Source of the DNA: Gimesia algae
Lineage (GTDB): Bacteria > Planctomycetota > Planctomycetia > Planctomycetales > Planctomycetaceae
Assembly: GCF_007746795.1 (NCBI RefSeq)
Contig: NZ_CP036343.1
Coordinates: 2,278,869-2,342,868, forward strand
Direction: 5' to 3'
DNA: 64,000 nt
The notes beneath the pieces are model-generated. The model did no database searches. It worked only from the letters and a program-made list of their open reading frames with translations, and had not been told where the DNA came from. The stretch's first letter is position 1, and every line of letters starts with the position of its first letter. The translations under genes were made by a program, and so were the position numbers. Positions 35,224 to 44,944 of the stretch are shown here, one piece after another.

Positions 35224-36270
35224 ATGCCCCCTCTCACCCTGCTTAGACAACATAGCAAACTAGCGGACCCGCGTGAACAACTGCGGATTCTAAATGAACA
35301 TTCACAACAGCCGACGTTTGAAAAACAGTTACAGCAGCATCAACTCCCCAACCTGCAGGCGACAAGGATTGATACCTTGCAGGTCAACCTGGGAAAACTC
35401 TGCAACATGACGTGTGAGCATTGTCATGTCGATGCGGGTCCTGACCGCAGGGAAATCATGACAGCTGAAACGGTAAAGGAGTGTCTGCAGGCCTTGCAAC
35501 ATCCGGGATTTGAAATACTCGATTTAACCGGTGGTGCGCCGGAAATGAATCCACAGTTTCGAGAGATGGTGATCGCCGCCCGCCAGCTGGGTAAACGCGT
35601 AATCGATCGGTGCAATCTGACGATATTACTCGCCCCCGGTTTTCAAGATCTATCAAAATTTCTGGCAGAGCATCAGGTCGAAATCGTGGCCTCTCTGCCC
35701 TGTTACCTGCAGGAAAATACGGATGCACAACGGGGCAATGGTGCTTTTCAAAAATCGATTGACGCGCTGCAGCTTTTGAATTCATTCGGCTATGGAACTT
35801 CTGACTCAGGATTGAAGTTAACACTGGTTTATAATCCGGTCGGTTTTTCACTACCGCCTGATCAATCGGAACTGGAAGCCGCCTACCAACGCGAGTTGAA
35901 AACACGATTCGATATTCAGTTTACAAACCTGATCACCATCACCAATATGCCGATCAGCCGGTTTCTGAGTGAGCTGATCCAGCAAGGACAGTTTGAAGAA
36001 TACATGGAGCGTCTCGTGAGCGCTTTTAACCCGGGTACTGTGTCCGGGCTGATGTGCCGCTCGATTCTCTCAGTCGACTGGGAAGGATATCTCTACGACT
36101 GTGATTTTAACCAGATGCTGAATATACCGATCGCAGTGTCTGAGCAAAGACACATCCGTAATTTTAATTACGATGATCTCGTCAACAGAAACATCAATTC
36201 CAGCCAGCATTGCTATGGCTGTACGGCAGGGGCTGGATCAAGTTGTGGCGGAGCCATTCAAAACCCGTGA
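35224..36270 (+). CDS. arsS: arsenosugar biosynthesis radical SAM protein ArsS
   Basis: The 348-residue product has the radical SAM cluster motif CNMTCEHC (Cys60, 64 and 67) with GKLCNMTCEHCHVDAGPDR around it, typical of ArsS. A C-terminal domain carries more cysteines (GLMCRS, YDCDFNQ, CYGCTAGAGSSCGG) for auxiliary clusters. ArsS is thought to add the 5'-deoxyadenosyl group to dimethylarsenic species as the first committed arsenosugar step. ATG 35224 is preceded by GGGAAG; an in-frame TTG at 35164 overlaps the arsM-like gene and is less likely. Confidence 0.92.
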   Translation: MPPLTLLRQHSKLADPREQLRILNEHSQQPTFEKQLQQHQLPNLQATRIDTLQVNLGKLCNMTCEHCHVDAGPDRREIMTAETVKECLQALQHPGFEILDLTGGAPEMNPQFREMVIAARQLGKRVIDRCNLTILLAPGFQDLSKFLAEHQVEIVASLPCYLQENTDAQRGNGAFQKSIDALQLLNSFGYGTSDSGLKLTLVYNPVGFSLPPDQSELEAAYQRELKTRFDIQFTNLITITNMPISRFLSELIQQGQFEEYMERLVSAFNPGTVSGLMCRSILSVDWEGYLYDCDFNQMLNIPIAVSEQRHIRNFNYDDLVNRNINSSQHCYGCTAGAGSSCGGAIQNP

Positions 36271-36763
36271 CACCTCCGCCCTAACGCTGGATTGACGGTT
36301 TTTGCCAAGCCTGTTCTGCCCCCTTCACAGCCGATTTATGAAACCATTGTAAAGAATAGATGAAGGTTCCTGACGGGATCCGAATACTCAATTTTGAACC
36401 AGTGCAGGCAGGCGAACTATTCAAGTTATCACCATTTGTTTATCAGGAAAAACCGGTCCATCCCGGGAGCAACTTTTTCCCGCTGACAGCGAAAAACTAC
36501 GCTTTTTTCCTCATGTGTTTACGGCACGCAGACGGAAATAGAACTATATATTTCCAGTTCTTTTTTTTTCGCACTTGACAAAGTATTTTAAATATAATAA
36601 TGGAAATATTCTGAACTATATTTTTGCCTTTCAAGAGTCGAAATAGTTCTCCCCGAATGTCAATACGATCCCACGATTGGATGTTGACATGGGGCTTTAA
36701 TGCTCTGTAAAAATCGTATAGAAATTTGGAAAGATTGCACAAAGAAACAACGAGGATTTAACT
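36271..36763. other. 493-bp intergenic region with AT-rich hairpin and promoter-like sites
   Basis: No convincing gene is seen; a 72-codon frame at 36360-36578 lacks a ribosome binding site. GGAAATA and TATTTCC form an AT-rich hairpin at about 36534-36556, followed by AGTTC and nine T, which might end the arsM-arsS transcript. TTGACA occurs at 36575 and 36684; the second has TAAAAA 18 bases on and may be the promoter of the acidic-protein gene. Confidence 0.35.
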
Positions 36764-37030
36764 GTGTTAGTAATTGATTCACCCCTTATCGAATCCCCCG
36801 AAAAACTTGATCCATTTACGGAAGAAACCCCTATAGTTTTCTTTTCACTGGATGATGATGAAGAAAATATTGGTTTCGATGACCTGGAAGACCTCGACGA
36901 TGAATTCGACGATGACGAAGACGATTTCGATGATGATGACGAAGAAGAAGAAGAAGAAGAATTCGATGATGAAGAAGATGAGTTTGATGATGAATTCGAT
37001 GATGATTTTGATGACGATGACGCGTTTTAA
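36764..37030 (+). CDS. extremely acidic low-complexity small protein
   Basis: From a GTG start preceded by GAGG, 88 residues are read, of which residues 30-86 are almost only Asp, Glu and Phe with a few other residues. Runs such as FDDDEDDFDDDDEEEEEEE alternate with single Phe every five to seven residues. The first 28 residues are of normal composition (ESPEKLDPFTEETPIVFFSL). Such a tail should be disordered and could bind cations, basic proteins or nucleic-acid-binding proteins. No family is recognised. Open frames antisense to it are low-complexity shadows. Confidence 0.6.
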   Translation: MLVIDSPLIESPEKLDPFTEETPIVFFSLDDDEENIGFDDLEDLDDEFDDDEDDFDDDDEEEEEEEFDDEEDEFDDEFDDDFDDDDAF

Positions 37031-37195
37031 AATAATCTGATGCCAGGTTAGTCGACTCGCCATTGAATTGATTTAAAAGGCGAGTTTCGCCCCCTCTCTT
37101 CTCCGTCCACACGATGCGACGATCCACCCGCCAATCACTTGAGTAGGGGTGCTTCCACCAGCTTCCTGAACTCTCCTACTGAAAAGATACTATCC

Positions 37196-38017
37196 ATGCA
37201 GGGACTGGTCGAAAAAATAAATGATGCTGTCGAATATCTGAAACCTCGGATTCAGGAGCCCCCTCAGGTCGGTTTAATTCTGGGTACCGGTCTGGGTGGC
37301 TTCACTCAACAGATCAGCCAGCAGAATTCAATAGCATATGAAACGATTCCTCACTTTCCCCGCTCGACGGTAGAATCACATGCGGGTCAGTTGGTATCTG
37401 GAATCTTAAATGGAACCCCGATTGTCGCGATGGAAGGCCGATTTCATTTTTATGAAGGCTACTCCATGAAAGAGGTCACTTTTCCCGTTCGAGTAATGAA
37501 AGCCCTGGGGGTCGAAACCTTGATCATCACCAATGCCTCGGGTGGGATGAATCCTCACTATCAGCTGGCAGATATTATGATCATTGAAGATCAGATTAAT
37601 TTAATGGGTGACAATCCATTACGTGGTATCAATGATGATCGACTCGGCGTCCGTTTCCCGGATATGTGCGCCCCCTACGACCGCAGCTTAATCAGGCTGG
37701 CTGAACAGAAGGCGCTGGAACTACAGATACGTACTCAGACAGGGGTATTTGTCGCCGTTGCTGGACCAAACCTGGAAACACGTGCGGAATATCGTATGCT
37801 GCGTCAGATGGGTGCAGACTGCGTGGGCATGTCGACGGTCCCTGAATGCATTGTCGCCAATCATGCGTCCCTGAAAGTATTGGGGCTCTCGGTGGTGACT
37901 GATCTCTGTCTGCCCGATGCCCTGGAACCAGTTGAGATCAGTAAAATCTTAAAAGTGGCAGCAGATGGTGGCCAGAAACTGGCTCAATTGATACCGCAAA
38001 TCATTGCGGAATTGTAA
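37196..38017 (+). CDS. punA: purine nucleoside phosphorylase
   Basis: The enzyme splits purine nucleosides with phosphate to give the base and (deoxy)ribose 1-phosphate. The 273-residue product matches the trimeric PNP family: [14 protein letters not shown] at about 26-39 for phosphate, [31 protein letters not shown] and [10 protein letters not shown], then [20 protein letters not shown] chose ATG 37196; an earlier TTG at 37139 would add 19 residues. It lies 0.9 kb after arsS. Arsenosugar loci often include a nucleoside phosphorylase thought to remove adenine from the arsenic nucleoside, so it may serve that pathway. Confidence 0.9.
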   Translation: MQGLVEKINDAVEYLKPRIQEPPQVGLILGTGLGGFTQQISQQNSIAYETIPHFPRSTVESHAGQLVSGILNGTPIVAMEGRFHFYEGYSMKEVTFPVRVMKALGVETLIITNASGGMNPHYQLADIMIIEDQINLMGDNPLRGINDDRLGVRFPDMCAPYDRSLIRLAEQKALELQIRTQTGVFVAVAGPNLETRAEYRMLRQMGADCVGMSTVPECIVANHASLKVLGLSVVTDLCLPDALEPVEISKILKVAADGGQKLAQLIPQIIAEL

Positions 38018-38044
38018 TCCCCCAGATCGCATGAGCTTACTTGA

Positions 38045-38125
38045 GAGCACGTCACATTTCACCATAGCGTCTCTTATACTCGGTCCAACTGCCCTGGAGA
38101 CGTTACAGTAAAACGGGACACAGTC
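38045..38125 (-). repeat. dispersed repeat, copy A
   Basis: Read on the minus strand it gives GTGTCCCGTTTTACTG, then AACGTCTCCAGGGCAG, TTGGACCGAGTATAAGAG and ACGCTATGGTGAAATGTG. The CGTCTC and GAGACG arms are self-complementary. It lies between the convergent ends of punA and the 4-epimerase gene. Confidence 0.7.
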
Positions 38126-38141
38126 GGGAACACTGACCAGG

Positions 38142-39164
38142 TTATTTTCCTCTGGAATGATATTCCAGATACCAGTCGACAAATCGATCAATCCCCTGTT
38201 CAATCGATGTAGAGGGAGCAAATCCTGTTGCCTGCTGCAACTCTGAAATATCTGCATACGTTTCCAGAACATCCCCTGGTTGCATCGGGTAATTTTCACG
38301 AATCGCAGGTTTGCCGACTCGCTGTTCTATCACATCGATCAATCGGGCGATTCCTACAGGCTGATGATTACCGATGTTATACAATCGATAGGGGGCAACC
38401 GTCTCTTGAGTCAACTCGTCGGCAGTTGCTTTCCCAACAGGCTCTGTTCGAACGGGCGTCTGTTCCAGAACTCCCAGCACTCCGGTTACGATATCATCAA
38501 CGTAGGTAAAATCCCGTTTAAGATTTCCATGATTGAATACCTTAATGGGTGTCCCTTCCAATATGGCTTTAGTAAAGAGATAGACAGCCATGTCAGGCCG
38601 ACCCCAGGGACCATAGACTGTAAAAAATCGCAATCCAGTGGTAGGTAGATCGTATAAATGGCTATAACTATGAGCAATCAGTTCATCAGACCGTTTGGTC
38701 GCAGCATACAGACTGACAGGGTGATCAACGGCATCATGTGTAGAATAAGGAATCTTTCGATTCGCGCCATACACAGAACTGGATGAAGCATAGACAACAT
38801 GTTCCATCTCTTTCAGTCGGCATTGCTCCAGCAGATTCACAAAGCCCAACACGTTACTCTGAATATATTCGAGCGGTCTGAGCAGGGAATTCCTTACTCC
38901 GACTTCGGCTGCCAGATGGACCACCTTCTGAAAAGAACTCTCATTAAACAGCTGCGAAAGGCATTCCACGTCTGTGATATCCGCTTCATGAAACTGAAAC
39001 GTCGGGTATTGCTGTAATTCTGCCAGCCGATCGAGTTTCAAACTGACGTCATAATGGCTGTTAAGATTATCAACCCCCGTCACCCGATGCCCTTGTGAAA
39101 GCATGCGAGCAGAAACATGAAATCCGATGAAACCAGCTGCTCCCGTCACCAGAATATGGTTCAT
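38142..39164 (-). CDS. UDP-glucuronate 4-epimerase type SDR enzyme
   Basis: The 340-residue enzyme has the NAD motif [17 protein letters not shown], then [18 protein letters not shown], the catalytic [11 protein letters not shown] (YxxxK) and [18 protein letters not shown]. The DNLNxYYD and [10 protein letters not shown] segments are the marks of UDP-glucuronate 4-epimerases, which give UDP-galacturonate. It is the last gene of its pair and overlaps the UDP-xylose synthase gene by four bases (ATGA), so both act on UDP-glucuronate and are coupled. Confidence 0.88.
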   Translation of the reverse strand: MNHILVTGAAGFIGFHVSARMLSQGHRVTGVDNLNSHYDVSLKLDRLAELQQYPTFQFHEADITDVECLSQLFNESSFQKVVHLAAEVGVRNSLLRPLEYIQSNVLGFVNLLEQCRLKEMEHVVYASSSSVYGANRKIPYSTHDAVDHPVSLYAATKRSDELIAHSYSHLYDLPTTGLRFFTVYGPWGRPDMAVYLFTKAILEGTPIKVFNHGNLKRDFTYVDDIVTGVLGVLEQTPVRTEPVGKATADELTQETVAPYRLYNIGNHQPVGIARLIDVIEQRVGKPAIRENYPMQPGDVLETYADISELQQATGFAPSTSIEQGIDRFVDWYLEYHSRGK

Positions 39165-40105
39165 ACCGATTCCTGTTGCATCAGATTCCGATAGTACTCA
39201 ACAGTCTTGGCCAAACCTTCCTGTAATGAAACTCCGGGTTCCCAGTCTAGAAATTTTCGTGCTTTGGTAATGTCGGGACAGCGCTGTTTTGGATCGTCAG
39301 TCGGTAGCGGTTCATAAACTAATTCCGAGCCAGAATTGACTGACTTCAATACAGCCTGTGCCAGTTCCAACATACTGTTCTCTATAGGATTCCCCAGGTT
39401 AATCGGTCCGGTTGTCTCATCCTGGTCCATCATTTTCAGAAAACCTTCAATCAGGTCATCAACATAACAGAAAGAGCGAGTCTGCTGACCATCACCATAA
39501 ATTGTGAGTGGCTCTCCCCGCAGTGCCTGATTAATGAAATTGGAGATTACACGACCATCATTCGGGTCCATTCGCGGCCCATAGGTATTGAAAATTCTTA
39601 CGATGCGAATCGGCACCTGATGTGCCTGATGATAATTAATACACAGCGATTCTGCGATCCGCTTGCCTTCATCATAACAACTGCGAGGGCCAAGAGGGTT
39701 CACATTCCCCCAATACTCTTCTACCTGCGGGTGCACATCCGGATCACCATAAACTTCGGATGTGGATGCGTGCAGCACCTTGGCACGACAGCGTTTTGCC
39801 AGCCCCAGAACATTCACCATCCCGACACTCGATGTCTTGATTGTTTTGATGGGATTATATTGATAGGCAACCGGAGACGCCGGACATGCGAGATTGTAGA
39901 TCTCACTGACTTCCAGATAAAACGGATGCACAATGTCATGCCGGATCAATTCAAACCGGGGATGTCCGATCAGATGAGCAATATTTCTTTTGCTGCCTGT
40001 AAAGAAGTTATCGAGGCAGATCACTTCCCTGCCCTGTTCGATCAGTCGGTCACATAAATGACTTCCCAGGAAACCGGCTCCACCAGTTACTAAAACAGAG
40101 TTCAC
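39161..40105 (-). CDS. UDP-glucuronate decarboxylase (UDP-xylose synthase)
   Basis: The product of about 314 residues begins [20 protein letters not shown] and carries [29 protein letters not shown] and the catalytic [14 protein letters not shown], the signature of UXS-type decarboxylases. It converts UDP-glucuronate to UDP-xylose in the cytosol. GTG 40105 follows AAGGA by eight bases; an adjacent TTG at 40108 is an alternative. The 212 bp upstream are non-coding and should hold the promoter of this two-gene unit. Confidence 0.9.
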   Translation of the reverse strand: MNSVLVTGGAGFLGSHLCDRLIEQGREVICLDNFFTGSKRNIAHLIGHPRFELIRHDIVHPFYLEVSEIYNLACPASPVAYQYNPIKTIKTSSVGMVNVLGLAKRCRAKVLHASTSEVYGDPDVHPQVEEYWGNVNPLGPRSCYDEGKRIAESLCINYHQAHQVPIRIVRIFNTYGPRMDPNDGRVISNFINQALRGEPLTIYGDGQQTRSFCYVDDLIEGFLKMMDQDETTGPINLGNPIENSMLELAQAVLKSVNSGSELVYEPLPTDDPKQRCPDITKARKFLDWEPGVSLQEGLAKTVEYYRNLMQQESV

Positions 40106-40317
40106 CAATTATTCCTTTTCGAAAAACAAGCTACCTGAATCAGGGATGAACCCTTGATTTACTTTATCGTTATATTGCAAGTGTACTTTAACAGAACGTT
40201 AAAAACGAGAATAGAAATCCGTTTCCACCCCGGAATTTTATGTAATTCATTTGGGAAACTGGAAGGATGAAGCAAAACAGGGCTTGAAGTGGCGAAGTGT
40301 CGTGTCCAAGAGTAGGA

Positions 40318-41151
40318 TTACGAGGCGTTACGTTCCGCCATTTCATTTGAGGCAACTTCGTCCACTGCCTGTGAAAGCAGTTGCTTATCCTGTTCAATCT
40401 CGAAATCGGTCCGCTTCATTAGTTCAGAGTAGGCTTCATCAACTTTCTGAAGTTCCAGCGGCAGGTTGATTTTTGACTGCAATTCTGACAGGCTTGTCGC
40501 AAGCTGATGAAAAGAGCGAGAGAGAATCACCCACTCAGATCCCAGCCGTGCATGCGCACTCAATACCAGCCGCCCTGAAACCAGCCCCTGATCCATTGTA
40601 GAGATCCCCCCAATGCCGAAGGGGATTTCGGCACGTCTGCAAATTTCAGCCATTTTATCCACAATTCCATTTGACATCAGCTCAAACATGAAATTCAGCT
40701 CCATGTCGAGATGTAAATCATTTAAACCAATATGGATCCGTGAGACACCAGGGAGTTGTACGATTTGATCGAGTTGATTCATTGCTCCGATCGTTTCCAC
40801 CAATGGCACCACTCTGGCCCGTGAATTGACTCGATCGCAGAACCATTCTATTTCTTCAAGCGAACGGAACATCGGCAGCATCAGCGCATCCGCCCCCTGA
40901 TCCAGTGCACTTTCAATCTCAACCGATGTTTGAGGATTCAGAGGATTCAAGCGAACCAGAACTTCAGCATTCTGGACCACATTCTTGACACGCGAAATAT
41001 TTTCTACTTTATGGTGTGAAATCACTGTATCCCTGCCTCCCTGACGCTCGACTTTTCCCAACAACTCGAGATCAATGAAGATACAATGGACGCCGCAGCG
41101 ATCGACGTATTTTGCAATCTCAGGGCAATCAGTGATAAATAAATACTTCAT
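40318..41151 (-). CDS. HpcH/HpaI aldolase / citrate lyase family protein
   Basis: The 277-residue product has the TIM-barrel pattern of the family: CIFIDLELLGKVERQGG, then ALMLPMFRSLEEIEWF with the metal-binding region and ARVVPLVETIGAMNQLDQIV with its Glu, and IHIGLNDLHLDMEL with its Asp. These enzymes make or break C-C bonds of 2-keto acids with a divalent metal. The start ATG 41151 shares a base with the flippase stop (TAATG), so translation is coupled. Its presence in a glycan operon is unexplained; it could supply or remove a keto-acid group. Confidence 0.8.
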   Translation of the reverse strand: MKYLFITDCPEIAKYVDRCGVHCIFIDLELLGKVERQGGRDTVISHHKVENISRVKNVVQNAEVLVRLNPLNPQTSVEIESALDQGADALMLPMFRSLEEIEWFCDRVNSRARVVPLVETIGAMNQLDQIVQLPGVSRIHIGLNDLHLDMELNFMFELMSNGIVDKMAEICRRAEIPFGIGGISTMDQGLVSGRLVLSAHARLGSEWVILSRSFHQLATSLSELQSKINLPLELQKVDEAYSELMKRTDFEIEQDKQLLSQAVDEVASNEMAERNAS

Positions 41152-42668
41152 TATAAAGACAGCTTCCCGTTGAAACGCGGCAAGTGATTCTTCAGGATCA
41201 ATAAAACAGCCCCAAAACAAAGCCCCCCCAGTCCCACAGAACATATAAACAAGTGGACATGATCCGACACGATATTGACTATCATAGTGGAAATCGAGAT
41301 CCCTGAGAATGTCAGAAAGACCAGGGCTGAGTAATGTTTCAAATCAATACCCTGAATTATGGATACCTTTAATTTTACATGCAATGAAACAGCCAGACCC
41401 AGAAAATGTAGCCAGCTGGCCAAAACAAACGCCAGCATGATCCCGGATATTCCGAGAAACTCTCGCAGTCCCAGCGAAAGCAGAATGAGACAGGCTAGAG
41501 AGACACAACTGATTTTAAAAGGAATGATCGTTTCATGTCTGGCATAAAACACATTCATTGTCAAAATAGATAAAAACAAGGCTGGCATCGACAAGATAGA
41601 AATCTGCAGCAATTTCGCGGTATTTGCAACATCCAGTGCTGAAAACTGGCCACGTTGAAACAACAGCGAGACTACCGGTTCAGCACTTACATAAATGGCA
41701 ATGCCTGCAGGAATAGAAATTAATAAGATCAATCCAGCTATCTGACTGACCATTCTCGCCCCCGTAGTCAGATCCCCTGTCGCAAATATTCGACTGAGCC
41801 TGGGAAAAATCACCATTGAGATCACAGCCCCTATTAATCCTCGTGGCAGCTCCACCAGTTTTTGGGCATATTCAAACAGACTGATTCCCCCTTCATACAT
41901 CGAAGCAAATGATCGTGACACAACTGGAAAAGTAACTACCAGACCAATGGCGGTGAGTGCCTGGAAGTATTTTACCATCAGTTGCCGGTTCAAGGAACTC
42001 AAGCGAAAAAAGGATTTAAAAGCCCCTTTAAAGTCACTTACAAAATAACAGCAGATGAGTTGAGTCAGTAATCGAAATAAACTTGCCACCACCACTGCCC
42101 AGGCGAGAATCTCAATTTGTCCTGGTGTCACCCAGAGAAAAATCACCACGATCAGGACCAGATTAAAAAATAAATTTCCATATGCGGGAATCACTGGTTT
42201 GTGATGCCCCTGTAGAACGGCAGAAGTGACCGCTGTCACAGCGCTGACAGGAAACGCAATCAATACAATTGAAATCAGTTTGCCGGCCTCGTTTATCTGA
42301 GCAGGTGTGAACCCGGAAGCGAGTAGTTGCGTAAACCATGTCCCTCCCATAACCAGCAGGAAAGCCAGAACACCAGTCACGACAGCGATCGCAAAAAAAG
42401 TCTGCACGATCAGCTGACTGGCAGACTGTTCTGAAACTTCTTCATTGCGACGATGCATTTCTGGTATCAACACCACACCTAAAGCGCCCCCCACCAGCAT
42501 GGCATTCAGTATATCCGGGACGGAAATGACGAGTATGGCAAGATCGTTCGCATAGGTAACACCGAGTACCGTTGCAAGTCCTAAAATGCGCAACAGGCCT
42601 GTCATTCGCCCCAGCAGCATCGCCAGAGCAACTAATATCGCCGACACAGATGTGGCTCGTTGTGTCAT
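41151..42668 (-). CDS. MurJ-like lipid-linked saccharide flippase
   Basis: The 505-residue protein has about fourteen membrane helices. LRILGLATVLGVTYANDLAI near the N-terminus, with LVGGALGVVLIPEMHRR shortly after, is the start of the MviN/MurJ family of the MOP exporter superfamily. Since it lies in a surface-glycan locus and not in a cell-wall cluster, it more likely flips an undecaprenyl-linked glycan than lipid II. The HpcH/HpaI aldolase gene is coupled downstream, and legB lies 56 bp upstream. Confidence 0.83.
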   Translation of the reverse strand: MTQRATSVSAILVALAMLLGRMTGLLRILGLATVLGVTYANDLAILVISVPDILNAMLVGGALGVVLIPEMHRRNEEVSEQSASQLIVQTFFAIAVVTGVLAFLLVMGGTWFTQLLASGFTPAQINEAGKLISIVLIAFPVSAVTAVTSAVLQGHHKPVIPAYGNLFFNLVLIVVIFLWVTPGQIEILAWAVVVASLFRLLTQLICCYFVSDFKGAFKSFFRLSSLNRQLMVKYFQALTAIGLVVTFPVVSRSFASMYEGGISLFEYAQKLVELPRGLIGAVISMVIFPRLSRIFATGDLTTGARMVSQIAGLILLISIPAGIAIYVSAEPVVSLLFQRGQFSALDVANTAKLLQISILSMPALFLSILTMNVFYARHETIIPFKISCVSLACLILLSLGLREFLGISGIMLAFVLASWLHFLGLAVSLHVKLKVSIIQGIDLKHYSALVFLTFSGISISTMIVNIVSDHVHLFICSVGLGGLCFGAVLLILKNHLPRFNGKLSL

Positions 42669-42723
42669 ATTCGCTATAGCTTCGTTAAAAAATATTCATT
42701 TCAGAATTCATGTCGCAAGCCCG

Positions 42724-43725
42724 TCAGATGGTGTAGCGTTCTACGTTGAAATACCGGAGATTCTGTCTGATCCAGTCGGAAGTGGCTGCGAGCCCTGACT
42801 GAAAAGATACCTGACTTTTCCAGTCGGTCAGTTTCTGAATTTTCGTATTATCGGCCAGGAGCCGATTCACTTCACTTTTTTCGGGACGAATCCGATCCTC
42901 ATCACACAGGATGGGCACCTCACGTCCCGTAACTTCCATCAGAATTTTCGCAGTTTCTTCAATGGACCATTCCCTGCCGCTCCCAATATTAACAACTTCA
43001 CCTTCGGCCTGCTTACAAAGTGCAAGAGCAATCATTCCCGCCGCCGTGTCGGTAGCAAAATTAAAATCGCGTGTCGGTGTTAACGCTCCCAGTTTTAATT
43101 CAGAGCAGCCTGAGAGCAACTGACTGGCAATCGTCGGAATCACAGCTCGTGCCGTCTGCCGCGGCCCATAGGTATTAAACGGCCGAGCCGTTACAACAGG
43201 CAGTTCAAACGATAGATAAAAACTTTCTGCCATCTTATCTGCGCCAATTTTACTGGCGGAATAAGGAGACTGCCCGACCAGGGGATGATCTTCATCAATG
43301 GGGACTCGCTGCGCAGAACCATATACTTCCGAAGTAGAAACATGTACTAATCTGGTGAGACTGTCTGAACTGCGACATGACTGTAAAACATTTAATGCCC
43401 CTGTGATATTGGTATCCACATACGAGCGGGCAGCTACGTAGCTATAGGGGATGGCAATCAGACTCGATAAATGAAAGACATACTCGCAGCCTGTGACAGC
43501 TCCGTTAACCCGTTCTGCATCCCGAATATCCCCCTGAATGACTTCAATGGACTGCAGAACCTCAGTAGAAATATCGTTCAACCAGCCAATCTGGTTCCAG
43601 GAATTGTAATAGACCAGCGCACGCACACGGGCCCCGGATGCGACAAGCTGTTCGACCAGATGGCTCCCGATGAAACCATCGGCCCCTGTGACCAGAACCT
43701 GCTGACCTGTTAATGACTCTGTCAT
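42724..43725 (-). CDS. legB: LegB-type NAD-dependent 4,6-dehydratase
   Basis: The product of about 333 residues starts MTESLTGQQVLVTGADGF and contains SPYSASKIGADKMAESFYLS with the YxxxK catalytic pair. VTARPFNTYGPRQTARAVIP and LGALTPTRDFNFATDTAAG follow, which match the LegB subgroup. LegB removes water from GDP- or UDP-GlcNAc, giving the 4-keto-6-deoxy sugar on the way to legionaminic acid. ATG 43725 is preferred to a TTG at 43755. It follows the nucleotidyltransferase gene by 34 bp and is the last gene of the nonulosonate set. Confidence 0.87.
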   Translation of the reverse strand: MTESLTGQQVLVTGADGFIGSHLVEQLVASGARVRALVYYNSWNQIGWLNDISTEVLQSIEVIQGDIRDAERVNGAVTGCEYVFHLSSLIAIPYSYVAARSYVDTNITGALNVLQSCRSSDSLTRLVHVSTSEVYGSAQRVPIDEDHPLVGQSPYSASKIGADKMAESFYLSFELPVVTARPFNTYGPRQTARAVIPTIASQLLSGCSELKLGALTPTRDFNFATDTAAGMIALALCKQAEGEVVNIGSGREWSIEETAKILMEVTGREVPILCDEDRIRPEKSEVNRLLADNTKIQKLTDWKSQVSFQSGLAATSDWIRQNLRYFNVERYTI

Positions 43726-43759
43726 GCTTGATTTCTTTAATATTTCGCTTTTCAATGGT

Positions 43760-44893
43760 CTAGGCTGCTTTGCGGTGGTTTAATTCAATGTGTACCGCAA
43801 ATTCATCACTTTCTTCCAGCTCCCCGAGGGTTTCCCTCACAATCTTTAACTCAGAACGTGCTTTATCCAACTCAGCGTGAGTCCCAATATCAGACCAGTA
43901 CTCATGCACCGGAAACACAGCAACGCCCTCTTTCTGCGAAAGTCCTGTCTCGATGAGATCGGTCATATTGTAAGGTTGGTGGTGAGGAACAAGACTCACA
44001 GCTTCAGGAGACAGTGCATAAATTCCGGCGTTACACAAAAACTGCTGTGAAGGTTTTTCTTCCAGACACAGGGCAAATGAGCCCTCTGTTTTAATGACTC
44101 CGTAAGGAATCTCTACATGATAATCAATGGCGGCCACAGTTATCAGAGGCTGATGCTTAGAATGAAAATCCAGTAGGTACTGAAAATTGATCGAGGTTAA
44201 GACATCTCCATTCATTAACAGCAATGGTCCATCCAGCTTTTCTGTGATCAGCGAGAGTGATCCAGCTGTACCCAGCTTTTTCGGTTCGCGTAAATATTGT
44301 ATTTCCACACCAAAACGGCTGCCATCTCCCAGATGTGATTCAATCATTTCAGCCAGATAATTTACTGCGACATAAATTCGATTGACGCCAGCATGTGCGA
44401 TTCTGCGAACCTGTCGTTCAATCAGAGGCATGCCCCCGACTTCGACCAGCGGTTTAGGCAGATTCTCAGTCAGTGGCAATAATCTTCGCCCTTCTCCACC
44501 TGCCATGATCAGGGCACTACTGAACCCGGTGGCCTGCCCTGGATGTGAATGACGTCTTAATGCTGACAGCAATACAATATCAACAACACAATTTTGCTCA
44601 TCCACCAGTGGAAGTGCTTCCAGTCCGCTTTGTTCCAGCAACTCTCTAATCGAAGTCTGAGAGGATCGCGAATCCGCCTTGGTTGGTCTGCGATTCATAA
44701 TCGCTGTGACAGAATCTTTCAGTTTCTGACCTGCCAGCAAACCACGTCGGACATCACCATCGGTAACAACACCCTGTAAAGTACGGCAGTGATCAATCAC
44801 CACTGCGATTCCTTTTTTGCCAGATTCGATGGCGCGGATTGTGTCTCGGATATCTGCAGTTTCGTTGATCAGACACTCATTGATCGAGTCCAT
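43760..44893 (-). CDS. ptmE: CBS-domain nucleotidyltransferase (PtmE-like)
   Basis: The 377-residue product has two CBS motifs in its first 115 residues (LQGVVTDGDVRRGLL and LPLVDEQNCVVDIVLL). They are followed by an NTP-transferase domain with SALIMAGGEGRRLLPLTENL and the metal Asp in LLLMNGDVLTSI. PtmE enzymes with this architecture make GDP-glucosamine for legionaminic acid in Campylobacter. That, and its place between legG and legB, supports the GDP-linked route here. ATG 44893 is preceded by a GGGAGA-type site. Confidence 0.82.
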   Translation of the reverse strand: MDSINECLINETADIRDTIRAIESGKKGIAVVIDHCRTLQGVVTDGDVRRGLLAGQKLKDSVTAIMNRRPTKADSRSSQTSIRELLEQSGLEALPLVDEQNCVVDIVLLSALRRHSHPGQATGFSSALIMAGGEGRRLLPLTENLPKPLVEVGGMPLIERQVRRIAHAGVNRIYVAVNYLAEMIESHLGDGSRFGVEIQYLREPKKLGTAGSLSLITEKLDGPLLLMNGDVLTSINFQYLLDFHSKHQPLITVAAIDYHVEIPYGVIKTEGSFALCLEEKPSQQFLCNAGIYALSPEAVSLVPHHQPYNMTDLIETGLSQKEGVAVFPVHEYWSDIGTHAELDKARSELKIVRETLGELEESDEFAVHIELNHRKAA

Positions 44894-44944
44894 CTCTGGT
44901 CTCCCTCTCCCGGCTGGCATATGTTATCACTCACAGGATTCATT

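Noticed and set aside
36360..36578. 72-codon frame after arsS
   Set aside because: No ribosome binding site, a run of phenylalanines from a poly-T tract, and overlap with a hairpin that looks like a terminator.
36880..37020. Short tandem repeats of GATGAT/GAAGAA type considered as a CRISPR-like or satellite array
   Set aside because: They are codon repeats inside an open frame, with no spacer structure. No CRISPR array was seen elsewhere.
36831..37127. 98-codon frame antisense to the acidic protein gene
   Set aside because: Its His/Arg/Leu-rich translation is simply the complement of GAT and GAA codon runs.
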